This document shows positions 10,337-20,685 of a DNA stretch of 52,702 nt, in pieces. The stretch is taken from the NCBI GenBank assembly GCA_016794425.1, contig JAEUHR010000048.1:1-52702 (forward strand). Reading direction: 5' to 3'. The position numbers and the translations under genes are program-made. The notes below the pieces were generated by a model that was given only the letters and a program-made list of their open reading frames with translations, was not told the origin of the DNA and did not search any database. Source of the stretch: Planctomycetota bacterium (GTDB lineage Bacteria; Planctomycetota; UBA1135; UBA2386). The stretch's first letter is position 1. Each line of letters begins with the position of its first letter.

Positions 10337-11053
10337 CCCGGCGCGCAGCTGCCGGTGCGCACGCCACTCGTGGTCGACGTGCCGCATCCGCAGCGCCGAG
10401 TCGAACCGGACCGAGCCGGGCGGGAAGCGCGCGGGGTCGTCGAGCCAGCTCGAACGCACGTGCTCGACCGCGAGCGGTTCGACGCGCCAGCCGAAGCTGC
10501 GCAGCTCCAGGCAGTCGAAGCAACCGGCCGCACGCGCCGGCGACCAGCCGAGTGCGCCCTGCTCGAAGAAGGCCGAGGCCGCGGCGACGTCGGCGAACAC
10601 CGAGTCCGCCGGCAGCGCCGTGGCGGCCCGCCCGCGCACCTCGACGGCCGTCGCACCGTCGCGGCTCTGCAGCGCGAGCGCGATGCGACCGCCGTCCTCG
10701 TCGACCGTGAACGTCGCCGCATGGTGCACGCCGGGGAACAGGCGTCCGCCGACCAGGCGGTTCCAGCGCGAATCGGTGTCGCGCCGCACGACGTAGACAC
10801 CGGGCCGGTCGCCGTCGCCGGTCGGCACCTTCACCGCGATGCGGTGCGCGGCGTTCTCCGACGCGAGGCCCAGCCAGCGCGGCCAGAAACGGGGCCGTTC
10901 GTGCACGAGCCGGATCAGGCAGACGCCGGCGATGCCCCAGCCGGCGACCTCGGCGACGCGGAACGGCGCCGGCAACTGGCGCTGCAGCACCTGCGGATCG
11001 ACGCGGAAGTTGACCAGCAGGCGCCGGGCGATGACGCCGTGCACCGTGGGCAT
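10328..11053 (-). CDS. DUF2071 (YqjF-like) acetoacetate-decarboxylase-fold protein
   Basis: 241 aa. The N-terminus 'HGVIARRLLVNFRVDPQVLQ' and 'LPAPFRVAEVAGWGIAGVCL' are typical of DUF2071 proteins, which adopt an acetoacetate-decarboxylase-like fold and have no established reaction. The C-terminal half ends with 'HVDHEWRAHRQLRAGLS'. ATG at 11053 gives the usual 'MPTVHG' start. An in-frame GTG at 11065 would overlap the dnaJ-like stop by 4 nt and fits the local habit of coupled genes, so it is a real alternative. Cotranscription with the upstream DnaJ-like gene is likely. Confidence 0.8.
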   Translation of the reverse strand: MPTVHGVIARRLLVNFRVDPQVLQRQLPAPFRVAEVAGWGIAGVCLIRLVHERPRFWPRWLGLASENAAHRIAVKVPTGDGDRPGVYVVRRDTDSRWNRLVGGRLFPGVHHAATFTVDEDGGRIALALQSRDGATAVEVRGRAATALPADSVFADVAAASAFFEQGALGWSPARAAGCFDCLELRSFGWRVEPLAVEHVRSSWLDDPARFPPGSVRFDSALRMRHVDHEWRAHRQLRAGLS

Positions 11054-11061
11054 CGGCAGCG

Positions 11062-12102
11062 TCACGCCTTGGCCGCCCCGCCGCGCACGGGGCTGCTCTG
11101 CTGGCCGAGTTCGCGCAGCAGTTCGCGCTGGCGGTCGGTCAACGGCTCCGGCAAGCCGAGCCGCACCACGAGCAGCAGGTCGCCGCGCCCGCCATCGGCG
11201 CGCGCGAGGCCCTGGCCGCGCAGGCGCAACCGCTGCCCGGGCCGGGTACCGGCCGGAATGCGCGCGCTGGCGGTGCCGCCCGGCACCTGCACGTCGACCT
11301 TGGTGCCGTCGAGCAGATCCCACGGCGCCACCACCACGTCGGCTTCGACGTCCGAGTCGCGCAGCCGGTAGACGTCGTCGGCGACGAGCCGCAGCGTCAG
11401 CAGCAGGTCGCCGGGCTGGCCGTCGCCGGGTTCGCCGAGGCCCCGCAGCCGCAACACCTGACCGTCGTGCACGTCCTTCGGGATCGACAGTTCGATCGTG
11501 CGTTGGCGCCGCGTCTGGCCGAGACCGCCGCAGGCGGGGCAGGTGCGGCCGCCGAGGTGCCCTTCGCCGTCACAGGCCTCGCACGGCACGCCGATCGAGA
11601 GGCCGAACGACCGCTTGCCGCCGTGCAGCGCCTCGCCGACGCGCAGCTCGATCTCGGCCTCGGCGTCCTGGCCGCGCATGGCCGCGTGCCGCCCCGGCGC
11701 GGGTCCCGCACCGCGCCCGCGCCCGGCGCCGGCGAACATGTCGCCGAACATCTGCGCGAAGAAGTCCGAGAAGCCGCCGCCGCCGCGGCCGCCGCCGAAC
11801 ATGCGCGCGAACTCCTCCGGGTCGACGGAGCGGAAGCCGCCCCCGCCCGGCGGCGGCTGGAAGTCCTGCCCGTGGCGCCAGTGTTCGCCGAGCGCGTCGT
11901 AGCGCTTGCGCTTCTCGGGGTCGCTGAGCACCTCGTTCGCTTCGGCGATCGACTTGAACCTGGCCTCGACCTCGGCCCGCTTGTGCGGCGGGTGGCGGTC
12001 CGGGTGCCATTCCTTGGCGAGCTTGCGATAGGCCCGTTTGATCTCGTCGGCACTGGCAGTCCGTGCCACGCCGAGCGTCGTGTAATAGTCCTGGAACTGC
12101 AT
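11062..12102 (-). CDS. DnaJ-like co-chaperone with a reduced zinc-finger region
   Basis: 346 aa. The J domain covers residues 5-70 with HPD at 33-35. A Gly/Phe-rich linker follows ('FGGGRGGGGFSDFFAQMFGD'). Only two CxxCxGxG repeats remain, 'CEACDGEG' and 'CPACGGLG', where canonical DnaJ has four. The two beta-rich C-terminal substrate-binding domains follow ('PKDVHDGQVLRLRGLGEPG', 'VPGGTASARIPAGTRPGQRL'). It would stimulate DnaK-family ATPases in the cytoplasm. It is intermediate between DnaJ and CbpA types, so the symbol is left open. The start ATG at 12102 gives the conserved 'FQDYYTTLGV' beginning. Confidence 0.9.
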   Translation of the reverse strand: MQFQDYYTTLGVARTASADEIKRAYRKLAKEWHPDRHPPHKRAEVEARFKSIAEANEVLSDPEKRKRYDALGEHWRHGQDFQPPPGGGGFRSVDPEEFARMFGGGRGGGGFSDFFAQMFGDMFAGAGRGRGAGPAPGRHAAMRGQDAEAEIELRVGEALHGGKRSFGLSIGVPCEACDGEGHLGGRTCPACGGLGQTRRQRTIELSIPKDVHDGQVLRLRGLGEPGDGQPGDLLLTLRLVADDVYRLRDSDVEADVVVAPWDLLDGTKVDVQVPGGTASARIPAGTRPGQRLRLRGQGLARADGGRGDLLLVVRLGLPEPLTDRQRELLRELGQQSSPVRGGAAKA

Positions 12103-12383
12103 CGGCGGGGCGCTTGTCGGCCAAACGGGGGCGTTCGGCCAGGGTCGCGGCGGACGGTTCTGGGCGAGGCCGCGAACCAGCCTGAGGCTGCCGCAGTGCA
12201 CGCCGGAAATCCAGTCGGGCAGTCTGCCACTACCGATCCGGATTCCGACCACCGGCGGCGGCGGTCCTCCTGACGCACCTCCCCGGACTGCTGGCCTGAC
12301 GGTAACGACCGATCCGGGAATGCCCCCTTGTGGCGCGGAGTGTCGCCGTGCCGGCATGCCCTGTCCCTTGCCAACGAGCCCCC

Positions 12384-14276
12384 ATGCACCGTCCTGTCCT
12401 CGCTCTCTCCGCTGCCACCATCCTCGCGGTTGCAGCCCACGCGCAGTGCCTGAATCCGGCGCCCGGCGTGTCCGCCGGGCTGGTCGCCTACACGACGTTC
12501 GCCCTCGACGACGAAGGCCGCTCGGCGCCGATCGACATGCTGTTCGGCCCCACGGGCTTCCCGATGGCCGGCGCCACCGGCCCGCTGACGCACGCGACGA
12601 TCTCGTCGAACGGCGTGATCTACCCGACCAGCGGCGGCGCGCCGGTGGGCACCGACACCTATGGCCCGACCGGCCTCGGGTCGCTGCGCGGAATCACCGG
12701 TGACTCGGCGCGCGTGTTCCCGCTGTTCCACGACCTGCAGGGCGTCGCGCCGACCTGGGGCGTCGAATACGACACCTCGGTGGCCGGCCAGTTCCGCGTG
12801 CTGTGGCGCGACGTCGACGACTACGGCACGCCCACCACGGCCTACAGCTTCAGCGCCACGCTGCACGCGAGCGGCCTGATCGAGTTCTCGTACGGCACCC
12901 TGCCGAACGTCCCTGAGAACGGCCTGCCCGCCTACAGCGGCGCCTCGATCGGCAACGCCGTGGGCACCGGCACCGAGACCTCGTCGGACATCGCCGCCGG
13001 CGCGAACTCCGGCTCGCTCGGCCTGCTGTTCTACGAGTCGACCGGCACCCCATCGCCACTGTCCAACGCGACCGTCGCGCTGATCCCGAACGGCTCCGGC
13101 GGCTACATCTCCTCGAAGACCTGCTCGGGTGCTTCGCACGTGAACTACGGCACCGGCTGCCACGACGACTACGTGGCGTCCACGACCGAAACGTTCTACG
13201 AGTACTTCGCCGACGCCGCGGTCGCCTCGGCGGCGCTGCAGGGCAACGCGATGCTGCTGACGCGTACGCCGACCGGCTACGTCACCGCGTGGTTGCCGGG
13301 CGCCGCCACCGGCCTCTACGTGCCGCCGTCCGGCAGCGCCAGCTCGCTGCCGACCTCCGACGACGGGGCGACCGTGGTGACGCTGCCGGCACCGTTCCCG
13401 AGCCAGGACGGCCCGGTCACCGACTTGAGCATCGGCCACAACGGCATCCTGACGCTGGGCACGATCGCCAACAACAGCTTCGACTTCACGCCGGATGGCG
13501 CCGACATGGCTGCGACGAACGGCACCGGCTTCTACTCGTGGTCGGACTTCCGCGACACGAACACCACGCCGGTCCCGAGCGGCGTGATCAAGACCGAGAC
13601 GGTCGGCACGACCTACTACGTCACCTGGGAGAACGTCGACCACTGGACCAATCCGCAGGCCTCGGCGCCGTCGACGCTGCAGTTCCAGCTCGACCTGGCG
13701 ACCGGCAACGTGATGTACGTGTGGGTCACGATCGACACCAACACGACGAGCCTCGACGGCTCGCAGCACCTGGTCGGCTACACCGGCCCCGGCTTGTCCG
13801 CGGACCCGGGCTCGGTCTCGCTGGCGGCGGCGTCGCCGATCGTCGCCACCAACAACGTGCAGCTCGTGCCGATGTCGCTGTCGGCCGCTCCGGCACCGGT
13901 GATCAACCCGAGCACGCTGGTGTCGTACACCGTCAACGACCTGCCCGAGTTCGTGCCGGGCAGCGGCATCGCGGTGGCGACGCTGTTCCTCAGCGTCTCG
14001 CAGCTGCCGGGTGGCTTCGACCTGGCCGGCATCCTGACGACCGTGCCGGGCTGCAACGCCTACATCGCCACGCTCGATCTCGACCTCGGCGGCCAGGTCG
14101 TGCTCGGCAACACGGCTGTGTGGAACTTCACGTTCGACAGCGCCTTCTTCTCGCCGGGCAACGTGATCGCGGCGCAGGCAGTCGCCTTGTTCAACCCGGC
14201 GTTCCCGCTGGCGAACGGCGAAGCCGGCGGCTTCCTGCTCAGCAACGGCGTGCTGAGCACGACGCAGCCGCTCTGA
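12384..14276 (+). CDS. Large secreted protein with two tandem beta-rich units and a planctomycete C-terminal module
   Basis: 630 aa; not a recognised enzyme. A signal peptide (MHRPVLALSAATILAVAAHA) leads to two similar units: about 25-235 ('ISSNGVIYP', 'FRVLWRDVDDYGTPTTAYSF') and about 300-500 ('SIGHNGILTLG', 'YYVTWENVDHWTNPQASAPS'). Both look like the nidogen-like unit pattern of an early strand, a small-scale integral and a W..VD..G motif. The last about 110 residues ('VATLFLSVSQLPGGFDLAGI', 'PGCNAYIATLDL', 'AQAVALFNP', 'GGFLLSNGV') match the C-terminal module of two other exported proteins in this window. Probable cell-surface or extracellular structural protein. It has a 281-nt upstream gap with no strong promoter match. 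Confidence 0.8.
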   Translation: MHRPVLALSAATILAVAAHAQCLNPAPGVSAGLVAYTTFALDDEGRSAPIDMLFGPTGFPMAGATGPLTHATISSNGVIYPTSGGAPVGTDTYGPTGLGSLRGITGDSARVFPLFHDLQGVAPTWGVEYDTSVAGQFRVLWRDVDDYGTPTTAYSFSATLHASGLIEFSYGTLPNVPENGLPAYSGASIGNAVGTGTETSSDIAAGANSGSLGLLFYESTGTPSPLSNATVALIPNGSGGYISSKTCSGASHVNYGTGCHDDYVASTTETFYEYFADAAVASAALQGNAMLLTRTPTGYVTAWLPGAATGLYVPPSGSASSLPTSDDGATVVTLPAPFPSQDGPVTDLSIGHNGILTLGTIANNSFDFTPDGADMAATNGTGFYSWSDFRDTNTTPVPSGVIKTETVGTTYYVTWENVDHWTNPQASAPSTLQFQLDLATGNVMYVWVTIDTNTTSLDGSQHLVGYTGPGLSADPGSVSLAAASPIVATNNVQLVPMSLSAAPAPVINPSTLVSYTVNDLPEFVPGSGIAVATLFLSVSQLPGGFDLAGILTTVPGCNAYIATLDLDLGGQVVLGNTAVWNFTFDSAFFSPGNVIAAQAVALFNPAFPLANGEAGGFLLSNGVLSTTQPL

Positions 14277-14295
14277 CCGGCAGCGGGCCTGCCCG

Positions 14296-15096
14296 TCAGG
14301 GCTTGCGGTAGACCCCGAGCAGGCAGTGCTCGGGGTACGGCAACGACACCGCGCGGCAGGCCCGCGCCAACCGCAGCTCGAGTTCCGCCAGCGAACGGAA
14401 CCGGGCGAACGTGCGGCAGTCGTCGAGGCGCAGGAAGGCCTCCTCGCGCATGCCGACGCCGGCGAACAGTCGCTGCAGCGCCGAGCGCGTGTTCATGCGG
14501 AAGCGCGTCGGGAAGGTGTCCTTCGGCTGCGTGCCCCACAACCACGACTTCACGGCGTGGCGCAGGCCCATCGGCGCGAGCCTCGTCAGCAGCGGCATCG
14601 GCGACCCGGCGAACACCGTGTAGACCACGGCTACGCCACCGGGCCGCAGCGCGCGTTCGATGCTGCGCACGCAGGCCCCCGGATCCTCGACGTGTTCGGC
14701 GACCATGCGCAGCGTCACGACGTCGAACGCGGCGCCGCCGTCGTAGGCGTCGATGCCGAGCGCCACGCGCTCGTGCAGCCACGGGTTCTCGTTCAGCGTC
14801 GGATCGGGGTCGACGCCGACGAGCCGGGCGCAGCGCGCCGACAGCACGCGCGCCAGGTCGCGGTGGTTCGGGAACAGCTCGCGCCCGCAGCCGACGTCGA
14901 GCCACACGCAGCCGGGCGCGATCAGCCCCGCGACCAGCGCTTCGTAGACGTCGTCGGGCGTGGAGTGGCCGTAGTCGCGCCGCAGCCGCGGCCCCCAGCC
15001 CAGCTGCGCCTCGGCGCCGTAGCGCAGGTGGAACATCTGCCGCAGCGCGGTGGCATCGGGCAGGCGGACGAGCACGGGCGCGGCCACGGTCGGCAT
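14296..15096 (-). CDS. Class I SAM-dependent methyltransferase
   Basis: 266 aa. Motif I is 'CVWLDVGCGRELFPNHRDLA', the acidic loop is 'LVGVDPDP', and a later motif is 'FDVVTLRMVAEHVEDPGACV' followed by 'ALRPGGVAVVYT'. The substrate is unknown. Proteins of this type act on small molecules or glycans in the cytoplasm. The ATG shares one base with the stop of the aldo-keto reductase gene (TGATG), so translation is probably coupled and the gene is third in the antiporter operon. Confidence 0.85.
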   Translation of the reverse strand: MPTVAAPVLVRLPDATALRQMFHLRYGAEAQLGWGPRLRRDYGHSTPDDVYEALVAGLIAPGCVWLDVGCGRELFPNHRDLARVLSARCARLVGVDPDPTLNENPWLHERVALGIDAYDGGAAFDVVTLRMVAEHVEDPGACVRSIERALRPGGVAVVYTVFAGSPMPLLTRLAPMGLRHAVKSWLWGTQPKDTFPTRFRMNTRSALQRLFAGVGMREEAFLRLDDCRTFARFRSLAELELRLARACRAVSLPYPEHCLLGVYRKP

Positions 15097-16046
15097 CACA
15101 GCGGGAACAGGTGGTCGAGCTGCTGCTGCAGCGACGCGTCGACGGTGCGCGAGGCGGCCGCGAGGCTCTGCTGCAGCTGCGCCGGCGAACGCGCCCCCAC
15201 CAGCACCGAAGCGATCCGCGCATCGCGCAGGCAGAACGCGAGCGCCAGTTCGGCCGCCGTGGTGCCGCGCGCGCGCGCCAGTTCGACCAGCTGCTGCACC
15301 TTGCCGAGGTGCGACGGCGTCAGGTAGCGCCCGACGAACTGGTTCTGCACCGGGTCGGCGGCGCGGGTGCCGGCCGGCGGCGTCTTGCCCACGGCGTACT
15401 TGCCGGTCAGCACACCCTGCGCCAGCGGCGAGTAGACCAGCTGGCCGAGCCCGCAGCGCTGCGACGTCGGCAGCACGTCCTTCTCGATGCCGCGGTCGAA
15501 CAGGTTGTAGAGCGGCTGGTTCGAGATCGGCGCGTGCAGGTGTTCGCGGCGGCACAGCTCGACGACCTCGGCGATGCGGTCCGCAGGCCACTGGCTGGTG
15601 CCCCAGTAGAGCAGGTGGCCGCGGCGGATCAGGTCGTCCATCGCGCGCGCCGTCTCGAGCACCGGCGTGTCGGGATCGAACCGGTGGCACTGCAGCAGGT
15701 CGACGTAGTCGGTGCGCAACCGCCGCAGCGACGCGAACAGCGACTCGTGCACGTGCTTGCGCGACAGACCGCGGTCGTTCGCGTCGTCGCTCATCGGGAA
15801 GAAGCACTTCGTGGCGACGACCAAGCGGTGCCGCGGCAGCCCGTGCAGCGCTTCACCGAGCGCCCGTTCGCCCTCGCCGTGGTTGTAGACGTCGGCGGTG
15901 TCGAACAGGTTGACGCCGGCGTCGAACGCGGTCGCGACCAGGCTCTGCGTCGTGGCCTGGTCGATCGTGTTGCCGATCGTCAGCCAGGAGCCGAGGCCCA
16001 TGACGCTGACCCTGAGGCCGGAGGCTCCGAGGTGGCGGTACAGCAC
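15096..16046 (-). CDS. Aldo-keto reductase, Kv-beta-like (AKR6 type)
   Basis: 316 aa TIM-barrel NADPH oxidoreductase. Start is GTG at 16046, giving the family N-terminus 'YRHLGASGLRVSVMGLGSWL'. Catalytic tetrad residues are visible: Asp and Tyr in 'LFDTADVYNHGEGERALGEA', Lys in 'LVVATKCFFP' and His in 'DLLQCHRFDPDTP'. 'LLYWGTSQWPADRIAEV' and 'YSPLAQGVLTGKY' are typical of the Kv-beta-like subgroup, which includes subunits of eukaryotic potassium channels as well as bacterial reductases. It sits 35 nt downstream of a potassium/proton-type antiporter gene on the same strand, which makes a functional link to cation transport an attractive inference, though bacterial AKRs of this class usually act on aldehydes. 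Confidence 0.9.
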   Translation of the reverse strand: MLYRHLGASGLRVSVMGLGSWLTIGNTIDQATTQSLVATAFDAGVNLFDTADVYNHGEGERALGEALHGLPRHRLVVATKCFFPMSDDANDRGLSRKHVHESLFASLRRLRTDYVDLLQCHRFDPDTPVLETARAMDDLIRRGHLLYWGTSQWPADRIAEVVELCRREHLHAPISNQPLYNLFDRGIEKDVLPTSQRCGLGQLVYSPLAQGVLTGKYAVGKTPPAGTRAADPVQNQFVGRYLTPSHLGKVQQLVELARARGTTAAELALAFCLRDARIASVLVGARSPAQLQQSLAAASRTVDASLQQQLDHLFPL

Positions 16047-16081
16047 GGCGAGGGTTGTAGCAGGAAGCGCGGCGCCGCTCA

Positions 16082-18358
<2,277 letters not shown>

Positions 18359-18412
18359 GCGCGTTCCCGGCACGCCGGCCCGGGCCATCGCTGGCCGCCG
18401 CCATCCACGGGA

Positions 18413-18427
18413 GCCATAGCCTATGGC
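18413..18427. promoter_or_regulatory. 15-bp palindrome in a divergent intergenic region
   Basis: gccatag-c-ctatggc is a perfect 7+7-bp inverted repeat with a one-base centre. It lies between the divergent antiporter and asparaginase genes, about 55 bp from one start and 70 bp from the other. Both arms read TATGGC/TAGGCT-like on their strands, so it may be a dimeric repressor operator or overlapping -10 elements. Confidence 0.35.
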
Positions 18428-18461
18428 AGCCGCCGGCGCCGGCAACGCTGCTCTGCCCGCG

Positions 18462-18491
18462 TTGGCGGTGCGGGCCCGGGTGTGCGATGCT
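18462..18491 (+). promoter_or_regulatory. Predicted promoter TTGGCG-N18-GATGCT, leaderless geometry
   Basis: TTGGCG at 18462-18467, 18 nt, GATGCT at 18486-18491, then 6 nt and the GTG start at 18498. The -35 hexamer, spacer and distance to the start codon are identical to those before the MscS-like gene at 1698. Confidence 0.45.
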
Positions 18492-18497
18492 GCCGGC

Positions 18498-19016
18498 GTG
18501 GCCACGAAGTTGCGCATCGCCCTGATCTCCACCGGCGGCACGATCGAGAAGACCTACGACGAACTCGAAGGCGTGCTCGACAACCGCGCCAGCGTGCTCG
18601 ACGTCGTGCTGGCCGGCCTGCAGCTGCACGGCGTCGAGATCGTGCGCGTGCCGCTGATGAACAAGGACAGCCTCGAGATGAGCCCGCAGGACCACGAACT
18701 GATCGCGCGCACGGCCGGCTCGATGGCCGAGGCGCACGACGGCGTCGTGATCGTGCACGGCACCGACCGGCTGGCCGTGACCGGCGACCGCATCTGCACC
18801 TCGATCGGCACGCCGCGGGTGCCGATCGTGCTGACCGGCGCGATGCGGCCGTACGTGATGCGCAACACCGACGCGCTGCAGAACCTGACCGAAGCGCTGC
18901 TGGCCGTGCAGCTGGTGGCACCCGGCGTCTACGTCGCGATGCACAACCGCGTGCTGCGCTTCCCGGGCGTGGTCAAGGACAAGGACCGCGGCACGTTCGT
19001 GCGGGCCGATGGCTGA
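18498..19016 (+). CDS. Single-domain asparaginase-like protein
   Basis: 172 aa, about half the length of type I/II asparaginases; only the N-terminal domain is present. The catalytic motifs are 'STGGTIEKTYDE' (Thr12) and 'VIVHGTDRL' (Thr89-Asp90). The catalytic Lys of full-length enzymes, which sits just before 'VVMVGAMRP', is replaced by Val108 in 'RVPIVLTGAMRP'. The C-terminal domain that completes the classical active site is missing. It may hydrolyse asparagine or another amide as an oligomer, or it may have another role. GTG at 18498 was chosen for the promoter spacing and because it starts the first strand. It overlaps the following TPR gene by 8 nt. Confidence 0.85.
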   Translation: MATKLRIALISTGGTIEKTYDELEGVLDNRASVLDVVLAGLQLHGVEIVRVPLMNKDSLEMSPQDHELIARTAGSMAEAHDGVVIVHGTDRLAVTGDRICTSIGTPRVPIVLTGAMRPYVMRNTDALQNLTEALLAVQLVAPGVYVAMHNRVLRFPGVVKDKDRGTFVRADG

Positions 19017-19818
19017 CCTCGGCAACCTGCCGCCCGTGCAACGCCGGCGCTGGCCGGTGCTGCTGCCGCTGGCGACGGTCTGGGTGATCGCGCTGGTGCC
19101 GCCGGCGCTGTGGCTCGTGCACCGCGGCGACCCCGAACTGGCCGTGCGACTGGCGCTGGCCGGCTCGACCTGGACCACGCGCACGCTGCTGGCGCTGGCC
19201 CTGCTGGCGGCCGCGGCGCTGCTGCTGTTCCCGCCGGCAGCGGCCGGCGTGCGGCTCGCGGCCGCGCGCACGCGGCGCCTGCTGGCCAGCGACCGCGGGC
19301 CGCTGCAGCGCGCGCTGGCCGACCTGCAGCACTTCGAGTCGGCGGCCCGCCACCTCGACGCCGGCCGGGCGGCGTGGCTGCTCGACGACGGCGCCCGCGC
19401 CCTGGTCCACCTGCGCCGCGCGATCGAACTCGACCCGGCGCTGCCGGCCGCGCACCACCAGCTCGGACTCGTGCTGCTGCGCACCGGCCACGCCGCGCCG
19501 GCGCGGCAGGCGTTCGCGGCCGCCGAACGGCTCGACCCTGGCCACGCGTTCGGCGACGCGCTGCTGCACCAGGGCCGCGCCGCGTTCCGGCTCGGCCAGC
19601 ACGCCGACGCGGTCGAGCTGCTGCGCACACACGAACGGCGCCACGGCGGCGGTCGGCGCAGCCAGCTGTGGCTCGGCGACGCGCTGGCGGCGGCCGGCGA
19701 CCGCGCCGCGGCGCGCGCGGCGTGGTCGGCGGCGGCGGCACCGGGCCGGCTGACCGCCGAGGAGAACTGGTGCCGGGCGCTCGCGCGCGTGCGGCCGTGG
19801 TTCGGAGGCCGCGCGTGA
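19009..19818 (+). CDS. Membrane-anchored TPR protein
   Basis: 269 aa. Two N-terminal membrane segments ('WPVLLPLATVWVIALVPPAL', 'LLALALLAAAALLLFPPAAA') are followed by about four tetratricopeptide repeats (residues 110-250; for example 'ALVHLRRAIELDPALPAAHH', 'ARQAFAAAERLDPG'). TPRs are protein-binding scaffolds, most likely on the cytoplasmic side here. It is the middle gene of a tightly overlapping set, 8 nt inside the asparaginase gene and 4 nt into the rhomboid gene, so it may present partners to the protease (inference). Confidence 0.8.
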   Translation: MADLGNLPPVQRRRWPVLLPLATVWVIALVPPALWLVHRGDPELAVRLALAGSTWTTRTLLALALLAAAALLLFPPAAAGVRLAAARTRRLLASDRGPLQRALADLQHFESAARHLDAGRAAWLLDDGARALVHLRRAIELDPALPAAHHQLGLVLLRTGHAAPARQAFAAAERLDPGHAFGDALLHQGRAAFRLGQHADAVELLRTHERRHGGGRRSQLWLGDALAAAGDRAAARAAWSAAAAPGRLTAEENWCRALARVRPWFGGRA

Positions 19819-20669
19819 AGTCGCTGTGGGAACACGCCGACGAGATCCCGGTCACGCTGGTGATCCTGATCGCGTGCTGGACGCTGGCGCTGGTCACCGG
19901 CCTGATGCAGCCCGACGCGGAGCGCCTGGCCGCGTACGGCTGGCTGACCGCGATGCAGGTCGCCGACGGCGAGCCGTGGCGCCTGGTCGGCTACGCGTTC
20001 CTGCACGGCGGGATCGTGCACATCGCGTTCAACACCTCGATGCTGGCCGCGGCGGGGCCCGCGCTCGAACGTTCGCTCGGCAGCCTGCGGTTCGCGGCGC
20101 TCTTCCTCGGCTCGGCGGTCGGCGGCGGCATCGCGGTGTGCCTGCTGCGACAGCCGTTCGAGCCGGTCGTCGGGGCCTCGGGCGCTCTGTTCGGCCTGCT
20201 CGGCGCGGCGGTGGCGCTGTTCCTGCGGTCCGGCCCGCACGCGCTGTCGTTCCTGCACTTCGAGGGGCCGCGCGCGCTGCTGGCGATGCTGGCCGCGAAC
20301 CTCGTGATCGGCTGGCTGCTGCCGTTCGTCAGCAACACCGCGCACATCGGCGGCCTCGTGGTCGGCTTCGTGCTGACGCTGCTGTACCTGTCGCCGCCGC
20401 GGCGGCCGAGCCCCTGGCTCGGCGCCTGGCGGCTGGCCGGGGCCGCGCTGGCGGCGAGCCTGTGCTTCGCGAGCCTGCTGCCGGTCACGCGCCACGAATG
20501 GCTGTGGAACCGCAGCGTCGACAGCGGCGATGCGGCGCGCGCGGCGCAGCTGCGGCGCGCAGCGGCGATGGCGTGGCTGCGGCAGCCGACCGCCAGCGAG
20601 GCGGACGTCGAGCGGTTCTACCGCACCATCGTCGAGCCCGACGACGCCGAGCCCGACTCCCCGCGCTGA
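19815..20669 (+). CDS. Rhomboid-family intramembrane serine protease
   Basis: 284 aa, GTG start overlapping the TPR stop (GTGA). Six or more membrane helices. The rhomboid hallmarks are 'FLHGGIVHIAFN' (helix 2 His and Asn), 'GASGALFGLLG' with catalytic Ser122, and 'NTAHIGGLVVGF' with catalytic His177. The enzyme cleaves transmembrane segments of substrate proteins within the inner membrane. A soluble C-terminal tail of about 75 residues, rich in Ala and Arg, is unlike the core. The substrate is unknown, and coupling to the TPR protein is suggestive. Confidence 0.9.
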   Translation: MKSLWEHADEIPVTLVILIACWTLALVTGLMQPDAERLAAYGWLTAMQVADGEPWRLVGYAFLHGGIVHIAFNTSMLAAAGPALERSLGSLRFAALFLGSAVGGGIAVCLLRQPFEPVVGASGALFGLLGAAVALFLRSGPHALSFLHFEGPRALLAMLAANLVIGWLLPFVSNTAHIGGLVVGFVLTLLYLSPPRRPSPWLGAWRLAGAALAASLCFASLLPVTRHEWLWNRSVDSGDAARAAQLRRAAAMAWLRQPTASEADVERFYRTIVEPDDAEPDSPR

Positions 20670-20685
20670 CGCGGCGCGCGCGCCG

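Noticed and set aside
11397..13769. 790-aa minus-strand frame
   Set aside because: Overlaps the DnaJ-like gene in another frame and the secreted protein in antisense; no domain.
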